Assembly (NCBI GenBank): GCA_025738555.1
Contig: JAOVFP010000009.1
Location: forward strand, 124,001-188,000
Length of the DNA stretch: 64,000 nucleotides
Source: Cyathus striatus
Taxonomy: Eukaryota > Basidiomycota > Agaricomycetes > Agaricales > Nidulariaceae
Direction: 5' to 3'
Position 1 is the first letter of the stretch, and each line of letters begins with the position of its first letter. Below, one piece after another: positions 1 through 11,800 of the stretch. The notes under the pieces are model-generated. The model saw only the letters and a program-made list of their open reading frames with translations. It searched no databases and was not told where the DNA came from. The translations under genes and the position numbers were made by a program.

Positions 1-398
1 TCATAACAGAATTGCATTCTGTCCTACTCCATAAGGAGGTGATAGGGGTTTCTTGGACTGTACGCAAGGGCTGTCGTACTTAGTTGACTCGGTCTTTAAA
101 CTATCTCCTAAGGTGAATGTAAATTGGGAGTTACATTCCACGCACCCATGGGCACGTTGAACCTCTGGCGTCTGAACCAATTTTGAACCATACACATGAC
201 AATGATGACATCGTCTAGGACTCGCCGGCAGCGCGTAGCGCATGCAACACTGGACCTTCTCCTTCTTCTTGTCTTCCTCTTCGTAGTATTTGCTTCCTTC
301 CTGTATCATATGGCCCTCAGTACTTGTGCTTATCTCTGGTGCTCTTGCTAATATAAAGTCGCAATGCTCTCCACTTACGTTCACATACGCACCAAACG
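1..398 (+). promoter_or_regulatory. 5' flank of GH20 copy A
   Basis: This stretch lies directly upstream of the first hexosaminidase gene. About 200 bp of it (roughly 190-398) is clearly similar to the reverse complement of 33,717-33,930, the 5' flank of the second hexosaminidase gene, including a run of CTTCTCCTTCTTCT-like pyrimidines and the CATATGGCCC/CATATGTCCC segment. The duplication therefore carried the promoter-proximal DNA. The open frame on the opposite strand through this block is best read as a by-product of the duplicated DNA, not a gene. Confidence 0.5.
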
Positions 399-2598
399 AT
401 GCGGCTAATCCAAGCTCTACTCGTGTTCACAATCCCTCTCCCAGTATTCTCTCTATGGCCAATACCCAGATCCATACAGACTGGTACTTCATTCCTCAAA
501 CTCTCTTCTGGCTTTGACATTAGTCTGGACTTGGACAATGTTCCCAGCGACTTCTCCGATGCTGCTTCGCGATCACTAGCCCACATCCGCTCCGACAAAC
601 TTGAGCGACTTACCGTCGGGAGAGGTGCAAACGACGCTAAAGCAATCTCGAGTGCACCCTCCATTTCTCGATTATCTGTATCTCTCTCCAAAGGAGCTAC
701 TGTTAGACCCATTGCACAAGAGGCGGTGCAGCCCCTTGGAAAGAGGAGCGAAGAATACTCTCTTATTGTTCCGGCTGATGGAACTCAGGCAACGCTGACA
801 GCTAATTCGACCTTGGGTCTCCTTAGAGGACTAACTACGTTCGAGCAGCTTTGGTACACTCTAGGAGACACTATTTATGCTTTTCAAGCACCCGTGAAGA
901 TTGTAAATGACACACCAGCCTATGTATGTGTAGTCATCATAGCTATGTAGGTAGCTAGTTAGCTGACGGATATGCAGCCGTATCGCGGTCTTATGCTTGA
1001 TACATCCAGAAACTTGTAAGCCCTTATTTTTCAACCTATGAACCTTAAGTACTCACAGCGACGCCATCAGCTTTGCGGTGGCGGACATCAAAAGAACTTT
1101 GGACGCAATGAGCATGGTCAAGGTTGGCTCTTTGTAATATATCATTCAAATCTCCTAACTAAATGTTGTATGTAGATGAGCATGTTCCACTGGCATGTGA
1201 CCGATTCTCAGAGTTTCCCGCTCGAGATCCCCGGATTCACAGATATCGCCCAGAAAGGTGCCTATTCTACGACGCAATTGTATTCCACTTCGGATGTACA
1301 GGATATTGTTTCTTATGCTGCGCAGGTATACCTCCCCAAACTTGAATCTTTCATTACTGTTACTGATGTATATCTTCTATGGTTATAGCGAGGGATAGAT
1401 GTTTTGATGGTAAGTTCGCTACAAACACTATGAAGAACTTATGTTCAACAATGCAAAGGAAATTGATATGCCAAGTCATTCGGGTAGCATCTCCGCAGCC
1501 CACCCAGAGCATGTAGCATGCCCACAAGCTACCCCTTGGAGTTCGTTCGCAGCAGAACCACCATCAGGTCAGCTTCGACTGGCATCCCCGGCCACTGTGA
1601 ACTTCACTGCCAGCATGCTTACTGCAATCGCCAAGACGTTGCCATCTACGCTGTTTAGCACTGGAGGAGACGAACTGAATGATAACTGCTATGCTCAGGA
1701 CTCTCCTACGCAAGCAGAGTTGAAGGCTTTGAATCAGACATTGGAGCAGGCACTGGATACATTTATGAAGGCTGCGCATAAGTCGTTGATTGATCTTGGG
1801 AAGACGCCTGTTGTCTCGGAAGGTATGTGTTAGCATTAATCTGGAAACGCAGTGCAACACTAAGAGTGCTATTGAAGAGATGGTTTTGGACTACAATATT
1901 ACGTTGGCAAATCAAACGCTGGTACTGTCAGCACCCACATCCTATCAGGCAGACGTGTCACTCATGTCTCATCTAGCGTTTGGATATCTTCTCAAAATGC
2001 TACAGCCGTCGCCGCTAAGAATTTTCATATCATTTATGCGCCGTCGGACTACTTCTTTTTGGTAGGTACTATTTATATCTCGAAGATTATGTGGCATATA
2101 ATCGCATGTACATAGGATTGTGGGGCTGGTGCATGGATAGGGAATGATCCTTCTGGGAACAGTTGGTGTGATCCCTTCAAGACATGGCAAAAAGCGTATA
2201 CTTTCGACCCTCTCGCCAATATTCCTGCTCAGAAGACATCACTTATTCTTGGTGGTAAGTGCATACAATGTCTTACTTATCGCACTAATGGTCGCAGGCC
2301 AACAACTCCTATGGTCTGAACAATCCTCGCCTGAGAATATAGATCCCATTGTCTGGCCTCGAGCTGCGAGTTCTGCTGAGGCATGTATCCTCATGTACGC
2401 TGGTAATACCACATTCTCATGCTCATCTAACAGGTATTCTGGACCGGGCCGACTCTCCTTGATGGGACACCTCTTAGCGTGGAAACTGCCTTACCCCGCC
2501 TTCACGATATTAGGTATCGCATGGTGCAAAGAGGAATCAAGGCCATCGCCTTGCAGCCTCAGTGGTGTGCTTTGCGTCCTGGTGCGTGTGATGGGTGA
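399..2598 (+). CDS. GH20 beta-N-acetylhexosaminidase, copy A
   Basis: Secreted exo-enzyme that would remove terminal N-acetylglucosamine from chitin oligomers or glycans. Eleven exons (399-923, 978-1015, 1071-1122, 1176-1325, 1389-1409, 1459-1822, 1878-1926, 1977-2061, 2116-2254, 2298-2380, 2434-2598) add to 1,671 nt, giving 556 aa in one frame. The start gives a signal peptide (MRLIQALLVFTIPLPVFS). The GH20 landmarks PYRGLMLDTSRN, FHWHVTDSQSFPLEIPGF, the catalytic pair in STGGDELN and a C-terminal RMVQRGIKAIALQPQWC are all present. The intron at 2381-2433 starts with GC. Compared with copy B at the other end of the 33-kb interval, the conserved PGHS is PSHS and the pocket tryptophan of VVWEE is serine, so activity may be reduced. 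The family call is secure; whether it works is not. Confidence 0.88.
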
Positions 2599-3708
2599 AG
2601 TGAGTTACCTTGTGTATATCGTGATTCGTGATATCGATGTATATATCTGTCTTTTGGTCTGTTTTGTAATTGGCAATACGCAAGTTTTTTTTTGACTTAC
2701 GGTAGGATGGGCGCGTCCTTATTCGATCGCGTTCCGTATTGATCGGTACATGTTTACTTCCGGGAATCTTCTTGGAATACAGCACAAGGTTCTTACAGCA
2801 GCTCAATAGCATGGCACTGGAAAATGGTATAAGTATATTTATTTGGCATGGCTGTTGTAGGCTGTTGCATTAAGTATGAGCAAATATTTCATTTACCGAA
2901 ACAAGCGAGCCTTGAGTCGGCGATCTTGCCTTCTTGCAGTGTCATCGTTTATATGATAGCGCACAGGAACGGAACCAAATTGAAATAATTTGACAGCTTT
3001 TGCACAACGTAGAGGTATAAAAGGACTAAGACGTAAATTGTATCATAACAGAATTGAAATTGGGGCACCAGGTCCACAGTGTGTGTGCTGACCACCTAGC
3101 TGCTGCAAATGTACTGCTGGTAAGAGGTGCCAGGAGTATGTTACATGCGATAATAGGTTATCCTGAGTTGGCAGCACGGGAGAAGGGTGGGTGAATTGAG
3201 GTAGTAGATTGTTGGGTAGCTAGTAAGTATTAAGAAATAACGATACACGGCGGTTTCCTATTTATACAACGTCGATGCAATGCTGTGTAGAATAGGACAA
3301 GCAGTGGGCAGGATAAAATCTGAGATGTGATAGTGAAAACAGACTGGAAGCAATTGGAAAGCAGTTGGAAAGCAAAATTCAAAACAAGAAAAGGCTGTAG
3401 GCAGTGAAAAAAAAATTGAGAATGATATGCATAGACAGCACAAGTGAAGGACTGACCAGAGAATTTGGTATGAACGAAGGATAGAAAGGATTTTAAAATA
3501 TTGTATAATAGTAGGAATAACTTGAAGAAGACAGCGGGGGGCAGATTGACGTTTCGGAAAAGACTCGCCTACGTCGGGGATGGGGGTGCCTGGCGCGACA
3601 AACGAAAGACCTTGCGCCAGTGGACGAAGGGGGCATTGACATTTCCGAAGGATTGCAGAATGTCGCGTTGATTCGATGGTAAGGTCTGCGAGAGCGATTC
3701 AGGATGCA
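2599..3708. other. Intergenic, no gene seen
   Basis: I find no supportable coding exon here. The right part, from about 3,210, matches a segment starting near 5,400 (shared ATTGTTGGGT, CGATA, TATTTATACAA and a later CCTGGCG..AAACGAAAGA..TGCGCCAG block). It is the 3' flank of the first tandem unit described below. Confidence 0.5.
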
Positions 3709-4002
3709 TCAAAGAGAAATTACAGTCCAACGTACAAAGTAAGACCGAGCATTCTCATTCCGTCCCCGTAAATGCAACGCGGCAGGCAGTGGAAGGGGTA
3801 ACAGCTCTAAAAGAGGTGGAGTAGCCACAACCGGATTGCTGAGGATTGTGGGATTAGAGTAGAATCGAAGGTGCCGGAACGCTTGATGTGCGATGACAAT
3901 CATCATTACTTGTTCGCAGTAAGCGCTCCTGATCAGGATAGTTCTGAACTTGAACTTACGCAGTGCGAAGATAACTAAGATCGCAAGGATGAAGCCCTTC
4001 AT
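3709..4002 (-). CDS. Small two-exon membrane/secreted protein, family member 1
   Basis: Two exons (4,002-3,960 and 3,908-3,709) joined over a 51-nt intron give 80 aa. The first exon is 43 nt and encodes a hydrophobic leader (MKG then FILAILVIFALL). The intron is phase 1 and the second exon opens with another hydrophobic stretch (MMIVIA). The rest is Pro/Leu-rich with a basic C-terminus. The same structure, with a 43-nt first exon, recurs at 6,213 and 8,241, which is the main reason to believe it. I do not recognise the family. The leader could be a signal anchor or a cleaved signal peptide. Confidence 0.5.
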   Translation of the reverse strand: MKGFILAILVIFALRKFKFRTILIRSAYCEQVMMIVIAHQAFRHLRFYSNPTILSNPVVATPPLLELLPLPLPAALHLRGRNENARSYFVRWTVISL

Positions 4003-5857
4003 AGCTGGGAATAGACGTGCACAGTGGAGTAGGAATGGTGTATTCGCGAGAAGAGAAGGAGGGAAGGGAAGGGGAGGAGAGGGGAGGGGAGGGAATCTAA
4101 ACAGCAAGTGCAAGGGCTTAGGGCACTGCTTGTTATAAGGATGGGAATTTCCGATTAACAGCACTTGAAGTTTTGCCAAAAAGAAGAGAAAAAACGCAAC
4201 CCAAACACTCAGCAAGTTAGTAGAAGTTCAGAAAGAAATAAGCCCAGCATCTGTGTAGGATCCTCCTGGAGACAACCCATATTGTAAATGACCTGTACTG
4301 TCAAATGCCTGATGGTAAAAGGATTAATGGAGAGATGTGCGCGGTAGAGTGGTTACAAAGTTGGAATAAAGGACTGTGGACGTCGCGGGGACAGCATCTG
4401 TGTGAACGATGATATGCATGTGTGATGTCGAACGAGCCGGCATAAATCCGAGAGGATCACCGTGCCGATAATTAGTTCGTTACTGACATGCTTGCAAATT
4501 CAGAGCATTGAGGGCGTGCCAGTAATTCACGAGAGCAAAGAGAAAGATCTGGCAAAACAATAGATGTCCGCAGATGATGTCATTTATTTGGCAGCGGCTT
4601 CCAAGACATACTTATACGAGTCTAAGCTAGATTTAGCATTACCGCTTTTAGCCTTATCTCAGATTTAGAATAGAAACTTAACAGAAACAGATCTCGGTGA
4701 GAACCTTGAAATTTCTGAAATGTGACCCTTGGATAATTTATGTGAATAAAACTTATCGACTTATTACAAAACAATACTGTAGCGTGTTGTGAGGTCTCAT
4801 GATACTATAGGACAGTAAGTACGTGGGTAATGAACTGCGTGTCGTCGTTGTGTCGTCGTCGACGATGTGAGAAATCTAGAGAGAAATATTGGAAAATGCC
4901 TGGGCGTCCATGATTGCGACCGAGACCGCTACACTTTCCGCGATCAGTAGGGGGGGACAGAGGCCAAACCGAAACGATCCAAATTGCCTTCTGGGCCCAA
5001 AGGTGGTCACCGGACAGTAATTTGTGAACGAAGAACTACAAGGATGGATGCTGCTGGTGCAACAAGAACAGCTTAAAAATATCCCATCGAACTGAGATGG
5101 ACTGCTAGTATGGCACCGCTGCTGTAGTCATGCGCTTCTGTGCCGTGAAAAGTCTCGTGGGGAACCATATGAAAAGGCGTATCTGTGTCATCCTCTAAAT
5201 GAAGAAGATCAATGCAAACCCGGGTCCCGAGATGCGTTATTCTTCCAAATCGGTGCTTGTTGTGAACTACTTGCAATAGCACTGTGCCCGAGTATGTGGC
5301 AGCAACTGCCGTAATCCAAGTAGCGATGTAGCGAAAGAATATGACAGAGCACATATGCATCGAAGGTAAATGGATGGCATCCTCGGCGGATGCTAGTAAA
5401 TTGTTGGGTTAGATATGCCATAACAATACACGATAGTCTTTTATTTATACAATGCTGTTGTAAAACCCGCCAGCGCGGAATAAGAAAGAAGTGAACCGGC
5501 AGAGCATTACTCCACTGAAAGCAAATTTAAAACAAAAGTCCAAAGAAAAGAAAAGCTGTGGGTAAGCATTTTTAGAACGACATGCCTAGTACAGCATGAA
5601 GCCGAGGTACTGACAGAGTAAAGTGGTATCCAGATGACTAAAAAACGAACAAAGCTGAAGGAAGGTCGTAGTATCGTATAGTTGGGTTGAATACAAGCAC
5701 AGAAGGGTTGAGGACAAGGGCGCGGTCACCTACACCGGTGGTAAAGATGCCTGGCGTGGAACACGAAAGAAACTGCGCCAGCGAATGATAAGGGGTGCGT
5801 TGCGCTTTCCCAAGGAGCGAAAAATGCCACGCTTATACAATGGAACGGTCTGCAGGA
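4003..5857. other. Spacer between unit genes, with one weak ORF
   Basis: The 5' side of gene 1 is G-rich on the plus strand (GGAGG runs near 4,060-4,095). The only candidate coding stretch is a 95-codon minus-strand frame at 5,073-5,360. Part of it (GTVLLQVVHNKHRFGRIT) lines up loosely with ATVRELLAYNRYNFRLPT of the second family member, so it may be a decayed fourth copy. It lacks the 43-nt first exon seen in the others. Confidence 0.3.
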
Positions 5858-6213
5858 TTAATTAGAACTTATGCATGAAAGAATACTGTGAACGCGTACT
5901 ATGTTATAGGACTGCACACTATCGTTCCTATCCTGCAAGTCCATGGCGACAGGCCGCGGAAAGGAAATCGCTACTACGGGAAAAGTAGCGGCTTCAACAA
6001 CGGTTGAATTACTTGGAGGGGTTGGAAGACGAAAGTTGTATCGATTATAGGCTAGGAGTTCCCGGACGGTCGCGCGGGCACCTTCGTGTCCCCACAGGGC
6101 GATGACCCCGACAATCATAACTATCATATAGTGAGCACCTGAAACAGCATATTCATAGATTCGGACTTACATAGCAGTACAGCAATGAAGGCTGCGTAGA
6201 TGAAACTCTCCAT
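5858..6213 (-). CDS. Small two-exon membrane/secreted protein, family member 2
   Basis: Exons 6,213-6,171 (43 nt) and 6,120-5,858 are joined over a 50-nt phase-1 intron, giving 101 aa. The leader MESFIYAAFIAVLL runs directly into FMIVGVIALWGHEG, forming one long hydrophobic segment across the splice. It is followed by a polar domain with a Tyr/Asn/Arg-rich patch (LLAYNRYNFRLPTPPS). A 32-nt alternative acceptor exists but would be an unusually short intron. The gene sits in a tandem unit with genes 1 and 3. Function unknown; I recognise no motif. Confidence 0.5.
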
Positions 6214-7831
6214 GGTCGTGGATTTGCACAGGACGAAGGGAAAGAGGTGTATGCGCTAAGAAAAGGGGAAAAAGAAGGGGGCAAGAAGATGTTGTAAGTC
6301 TACATAGCTCATATATAAATCCTGGTGGAAAAGGAACGGAGCAGAAGATAAATTGCACAGCCTTCCAGCTTGCTCCTCGTCGTAGCATGTCGTCGCTCGT
6401 GCCAAGTCTATACAGGACATGTCATGAAAGTATTGATTGTATTCCATTAGATGCAGGATAAAAAGCGGAAGACAGAGGCTCAAAGACGTCAGGGCAAAGG
6501 GATGACTCGGGGCACAAAGATCCAGTGGAGAGAACATGTCAAGCGCTCGTGCATGCAACTGCAAGTCCTCCCATCGAGACAAGGCTCATGGGAATGAGTT
6601 ATTAAGCGCAACTGGTTTATTACTCGTCATCAAAGCGTAGCAAAAGAGCGGGACAGCGAGCAAAATGAGGAGGAACTTGTCTGGGGAGGTGATAAGACTT
6701 GGATAAGACTGAAAGAAAGGACGAAGGACTCAGGTGTGAACACATGAGGATTTCTTGATTTCTTGCCGTAAAGCCGAGTACTGGTTAGCACTGGTGTTGG
6801 GCAGTCTTCATAGCAAAAGAAGAACAAAGTTCTGTATACCAGGTCTTCCAAAGTCTTCCATCATCGATCGATGTACATTGCAGGTCCAGGGAGTCCCGAT
6901 TAGTACCAAATGTCAAGGCAACATGTGCACGTGTCGAACCTACTTAATAGTACCAATAGCATTTGTCAACAGCTTCCGGGCCATTTCTCGTAGGAACTTT
7001 GTACTTACTGTAAGATCTCGCAATTGTCTCGAAAACATTGACTAATCCCCAGTTATTTACGCCTATACATTACATCAATGCATGCCTTAGTATTATATTG
7101 CATAATGAGAACGGGATTGCGGGGGTTCAGTGGTGCTATAATGCATTCTAGTTTCCTGCTGTATTGTGTGATATTGTTGGCGGAAATATCCCTATCGTGT
7201 CATAGCAGCGGGGAATCTGCAGATCAACAAAACATCAGCAGTGGAACAGTAAATGTCGGGGCAGCCTCGAGAGTGGCAGCTGCGCTTGTACTCCCTGAAA
7301 TAAGTGGGAGAACAGATGGGAGAACGAGAAATGATTTAAATTGCCCTCTGGGCCTGAATGCAGTGACAGGATAGTAGCGAGCATGATTGTGTAGAATTCG
7401 TTGCGTATCGTGAAGGGGTATCACAATGCGGTTGAATAAAAGCAAATTGTAGAGTGGATTAGAACGAAAGAAGATCGCAAAGAAAAGGGTATAAGGTTCT
7501 CGTAAAGCATAAAGGCAACACGAAGAGGTATCGCAAAACATCTGAGCACGAAAGCACGTTGCAAAGCAGATTAGAAGGAAGCAAATAGATCCGGTATTGA
7601 TCGCAGAAGGGAGGAAGTCGTTAGGACGAAAGCGTTGATGAATAGTGTGAATGTTGCGGCGTGGCCTCTGAAACGAATGACCATGGGAGATGATACCAGA
7701 GTAAGTTTAGATAGAAGAATCCGGCAGTCCTATGGGGTGCTGAGAACCTCTAAGACGTGAATTGCTGGTTTCAAAGAAGAGTATCTGAATATCAAAGGGT
7801 GCATTGCTTGTCGCCAAGAAGGTAAGAGCGG
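6214..7831. other. Spacer, no gene seen
   Basis: I see several short open frames on both strands with low-complexity translations and no splice-consistent extension. The stretch is the 5' flank of unit-2 gene and the 3' flank of unit-3 gene, and I could not support any coding region in it. Confidence 0.4.
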
Positions 7832-8241
7832 CTACCACCTGCAATACAAGAACGGTTTAAATGTGGCAATATCAAAAAGTTTAAATGATCCTACAATCCT
7901 GGGGGGGAATCGCAGCCTAGGACGCCACCCATTTACAATCCGAGTCCTTGCTTGGACAGGCGGGGGTAGTTGGGGGCTCGAGGAGTCTGCTCCGTATGAA
8001 AACGAGGGAAGATAGGATACAACCGTGGGTATTCGTGCAGCAGCGAACTCCTGATAGTCCCGCATGGCATGTCCGATTGCGTCACGAAATGTGGAGCCTG
8101 AGACCTCGTTAGTCCACAACCCAATTGATAGAATCATTGCGACTAAAGGAGGACAATATTGAATGCTGCTGTTAAAAGTGAAACAACCTTTAGCTCACCA
8201 AAGACTATAATAACAATAAGAGGCAGCGTAAACTTCCGCAT
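7832..8241 (-). CDS. Small two-exon membrane/secreted protein, family member 3
   Basis: Exons 8,241-8,199 (again 43 nt) and 8,142-7,832 are joined over a 56-nt phase-1 intron, giving 117 aa. The leader MRKFTLPLIVIIVF continues as VAMILSIGLW after the splice, matching the position and character of FMIVGVIALW in member 2. The C-terminal part (WRPRLRFPP and after) is unlike the other members. The identical first-exon length and intron phase across three otherwise diverged genes argue for common descent and selection on the structure. Function unknown. Confidence 0.48.
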
Positions 8242-8851
8242 GGATTAGAATAAAAAGTTGATTAAAAGATATGATAGACAAGGTGATTAGAGGGAATGGG
8301 TGTGACCAGGGAGCTTGATACCTTCCAGACAAGATCAAACGTCTATAATATATAAACGGATCGCATAGCCTTGTCCTCGTCCTCGAGAGTGTTTAACAGC
8401 ACAACTTACAAGCCACACATAGTAATTCTGCTTAGTTCGGGTTCCTGGAAATGCGAGTGACAGTAACAAAGTAGACCGGCTGTCAATAATGCTATGATTA
8501 AAACGAGCCAGACGATGAAAAGTTTTGAAATTGGTGTGCATGAAGTACACGGAAAGCGCAGTTGGCCTTCAAGAGGTTCCGCAGTCAGACGGTGACCATC
8601 GACGATCGTCACTAGATACAGCAATGTTTACATTTATTTGTATCGCGAATCTCCGTACTTGGGTTCTCCGTACAGTGAATGTGTCTTTCCTGAAGTTCGC
8701 TATTTCGCAATTCTGGATTGAATATTGCACGTTGAACGAAGAGTATCAAATGTATGGAACTTGAGCTTAATCCGTGTTAGCCTCAAATTCAATGCTCTTG
8801 AAACGGTCCGACTGACGCGTTACAGAATCATATCCAGTATTCTCTCCAATA

Positions 8852-11800
8852 ATGAACTACACTTCAAACTCATTTACGGTACCACTTACGTTCCCCGGGA
8901 TAGCGAATTTGCGTACGGACAGTGGCGACGTGTCAGATGCTAGAAATGTCATAGAAAGAAGTATAGTCAACGCGCGCGCAACGGTGCTAAAATATTGGGA
9001 GGGACCACATGTTCATGACGGGCCAGCACAAGATACATCATCTTCGGGAGCTATCGTTGGGTGCGATGATGGAACATTGTATGTCTTTCACCGATCATGC
9101 CAACCTACCATTGCTATTGAGGCGCAATCATCTCCTGTCAACTCGCAGCCGCAATCCAGACCGAAGAGTCCACTACGCGTTCCTCGAGGGTCTTCACGAT
9201 CGACTTCTCCTTCTACATCGTCATTTAATTTGTCTGCTACACCATTTACCGTAACCCCGAGGTCAAGAGTGGTATCCGGAATTAGCAGGGAACAAGTAGA
9301 AGCCCCGAAGAACTATGTTGATTTCGAAGATGAACCCGAGAAGCTGAAAGACATGTTAAGGGGGAAGAGTCCACGACCATCGTCGGATACAAGCTCTGAA
9401 CGACGTGCTAGCCTATCCAAGTCCACTGTATCTCCCGTTCCAGAGAACTCAGTTCCTAAGCGAAAAGAGACTCCAAAATCGATGCTATCTGCCACAAATT
9501 CCCGCGCACCTACACCAAAATCCTTTTCTACCAGTTCTTCTCCAAAGGATGGAAGTTTTGTTCACGACCATCTGCAGGAATTGACGCTCCGGTATCACAC
9601 TATACCGTCAACTTGTAGCCCGGAGCATGCTGTAACTGACATTCAGTTTCTAAATGGACATCGATTCTTTGCTGCTCTACAACAAACTGGGTGTGTTATC
9701 AAAAGTTGCATTTTCAAGTTTACTGACGTTCTCGTAGAGATCTATACGTGTTTTCAAGCCAGGATGGGTGTTGTGTAGCCTCAGTTAATGTGGAGGTTGC
9801 AGATTTCCTCTGCCTGGCAAAGAGAAAGAAAGAGGGAGTGACAGTTGGAACTGGACATCTTTAACCATCTCTAACATTGACGAAGTAGCTTCTTCTCATT
9901 ATGTTTTGTAAATTGCTAATCTTGACATTTCAGTCTATTATTCTCCTTGTATCTGCGACAAACTACTCTGATATATCAGCTGTGGACGAGGAACTCTCTT
10001 CGGAAAAGTCGCTTTCAGTGATGATCAAAGTAATAATGGGTGGAGAAGCCGGTCCTTCCGAAATCAAACTTGTTAAAATGAATCGATGGCACCTTGACGG
10101 CTCCCCAAAGGCGAACGCTATCCATCATAGGGATGAACGTGGGTTTTTACCGTCCTTCATAATAGGAACGCTAATGAAACGTTTGTTATAGGGACTTCTT
10201 CACTTTTTTGTATTAATAACGAGGGTCATCTGCTTGTCCGTGATATTCACGTCCAACCACCTCCACTCCCTACACATTCCATGATGACAGAGCATGAAAG
10301 CCACCTCAGCATATTACCAAGTTCTTTACCTATACCAAATGTATTCAAATCTTCAAAGTCTATGTCAGGGGAGAGTACCCCACTGCTGGAAGATCAACAA
10401 GAAGATAAGCCGTCGCTGATAACGGATGAAGTTCACGATGTCGGGGAAGTGCTAAGTAGCTCATCGTCGCGAGGCTTTGTCACATATTCTGTATCTGGAA
10501 AGGTACTTGGGATAGTTTGGTGTTCCAATGAGATATCGGTATGAAAGATTTTCATCGTACATTTAACTTTATTGCTTATGTCTACGTAGGTATTTGAATA
10601 TGACCATGGAAATCTATCTACACTTTTCCGCGGTGAAGCCGTAGGTGTCGTCAATGCAAAGTGGATGCATCATGATACGTATGCGATAGTCTACGATGTG
10701 CGTTTGTTGGGCTAAAGATATCGACATGCCCCTCATCTATCGCCTTAGAATCGCGTGGATGTGTATAAATTGGAACTTGTTGACACTAATAACGATATAC
10801 AAGACGCAGCTAAAGCTACAAGTCCACTGATCCATCTTTAGTGAGTTGTCCATTGACAATTCAAGATTTAAACGTACTAGCCTAGCATAGCCCCCAACTT
10901 ATCCAAACTGTCGTCGTACCACCGCATGAAGTACATGCATTCTCACACTCCTTCGAGTTTGTGACAGCAAGAATAGCTGAAGATGGGCGGAGACAGCTTA
11001 CTGCCTACTGCATTGGAACCGAATCGGTCACCTTTCCTGAAATTGTCGAGCCGTCGCGCTCGCTTTGGCAATCAAATTCCTCTGCAGCAACAGTTTCGAC
11101 TAAGATTCAGCTTACATCCCTTGTTGCACTTGAGGCAGACGATATAGTGCAAGGATACAGTATGTGTTGTTTTGCAACTCATTGATATAGGTTATGACAT
11201 TCCTTTTTAAGGTGATGGGCATGTACGACAATTCACCCTTGCTCAGATGTGCAGGAATTCTAGCGTAATATTGCCATTTGCTTCTTCATCAAAAAAGACT
11301 TCAGATGCACCTTTACCGGGGTACATAATTGGGCTTCATGTCGTTCATAATCAACGTACCAAGGAGAAATATCTTGTTGGAGGCGCGGACGATGGATCAG
11401 TTGCGTTCTGGCAGGCCAAGTTAGTGATGCTCATTCTATTTTTGAGTGTTACTGACTATACCGCGCAGTACTTTGGAACTTTGTGTCCGATGGACATTAT
11501 TTATTGCGCCGCTTTCGAAAGTAGTACAGTTCGCAGAAGATAAGACAACTCATCTACGAGGGTGCGTGCTATGTATATCTCAAGACGGGACTATCGCCGT
11601 GATTGCTGTCGATGGCTTTCAGTTGTAAGTATTAGATGAGATGCTATGCTACGCATTTTTAAACTCAAGTTTGCAGCCTATATCTCATCCCAGGCTCAAT
11701 TTCTCCGGTGGATCGTGTTTGTCTAGGTGGCGACAACCTCTTGGTCGTCTATGTTGATGGAAAGACACGCTTGTGGGATATCAGGACAAAGGAATTTTGG

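Larger units (their letters stand above)
3200..8300. repeat. Diverged tandem units of about 2.1 kb
   Basis: At least two and probably three head-to-tail units start near 3,210, 5,400 and 7,390. Each carries one small minus-strand gene and the same 3' flank. Units 1 and 2 share an ordered series of short blocks over about 450 bp, including GCAAAATTCAAAACAAGAAAAGG against GCAAATTTAAAACAAAAG, and a CCTGGCG..CGAAAGA..GCGCCAG block. Unit 3 is more diverged. AAATTGCCTTCTGGGCCC near 4,980 and AAATTGCCCTCTGGGCCT near 7,339 are a further shared block between units. Confidence 0.55.

Noticed and set aside
1..384. 127-codon minus-strand frame upstream of GH20 copy A
   Set aside because: The matching frame at copy B covers the same duplicated 5' flank; both run antisense into the hexosaminidase signal-peptide region and have no family support.
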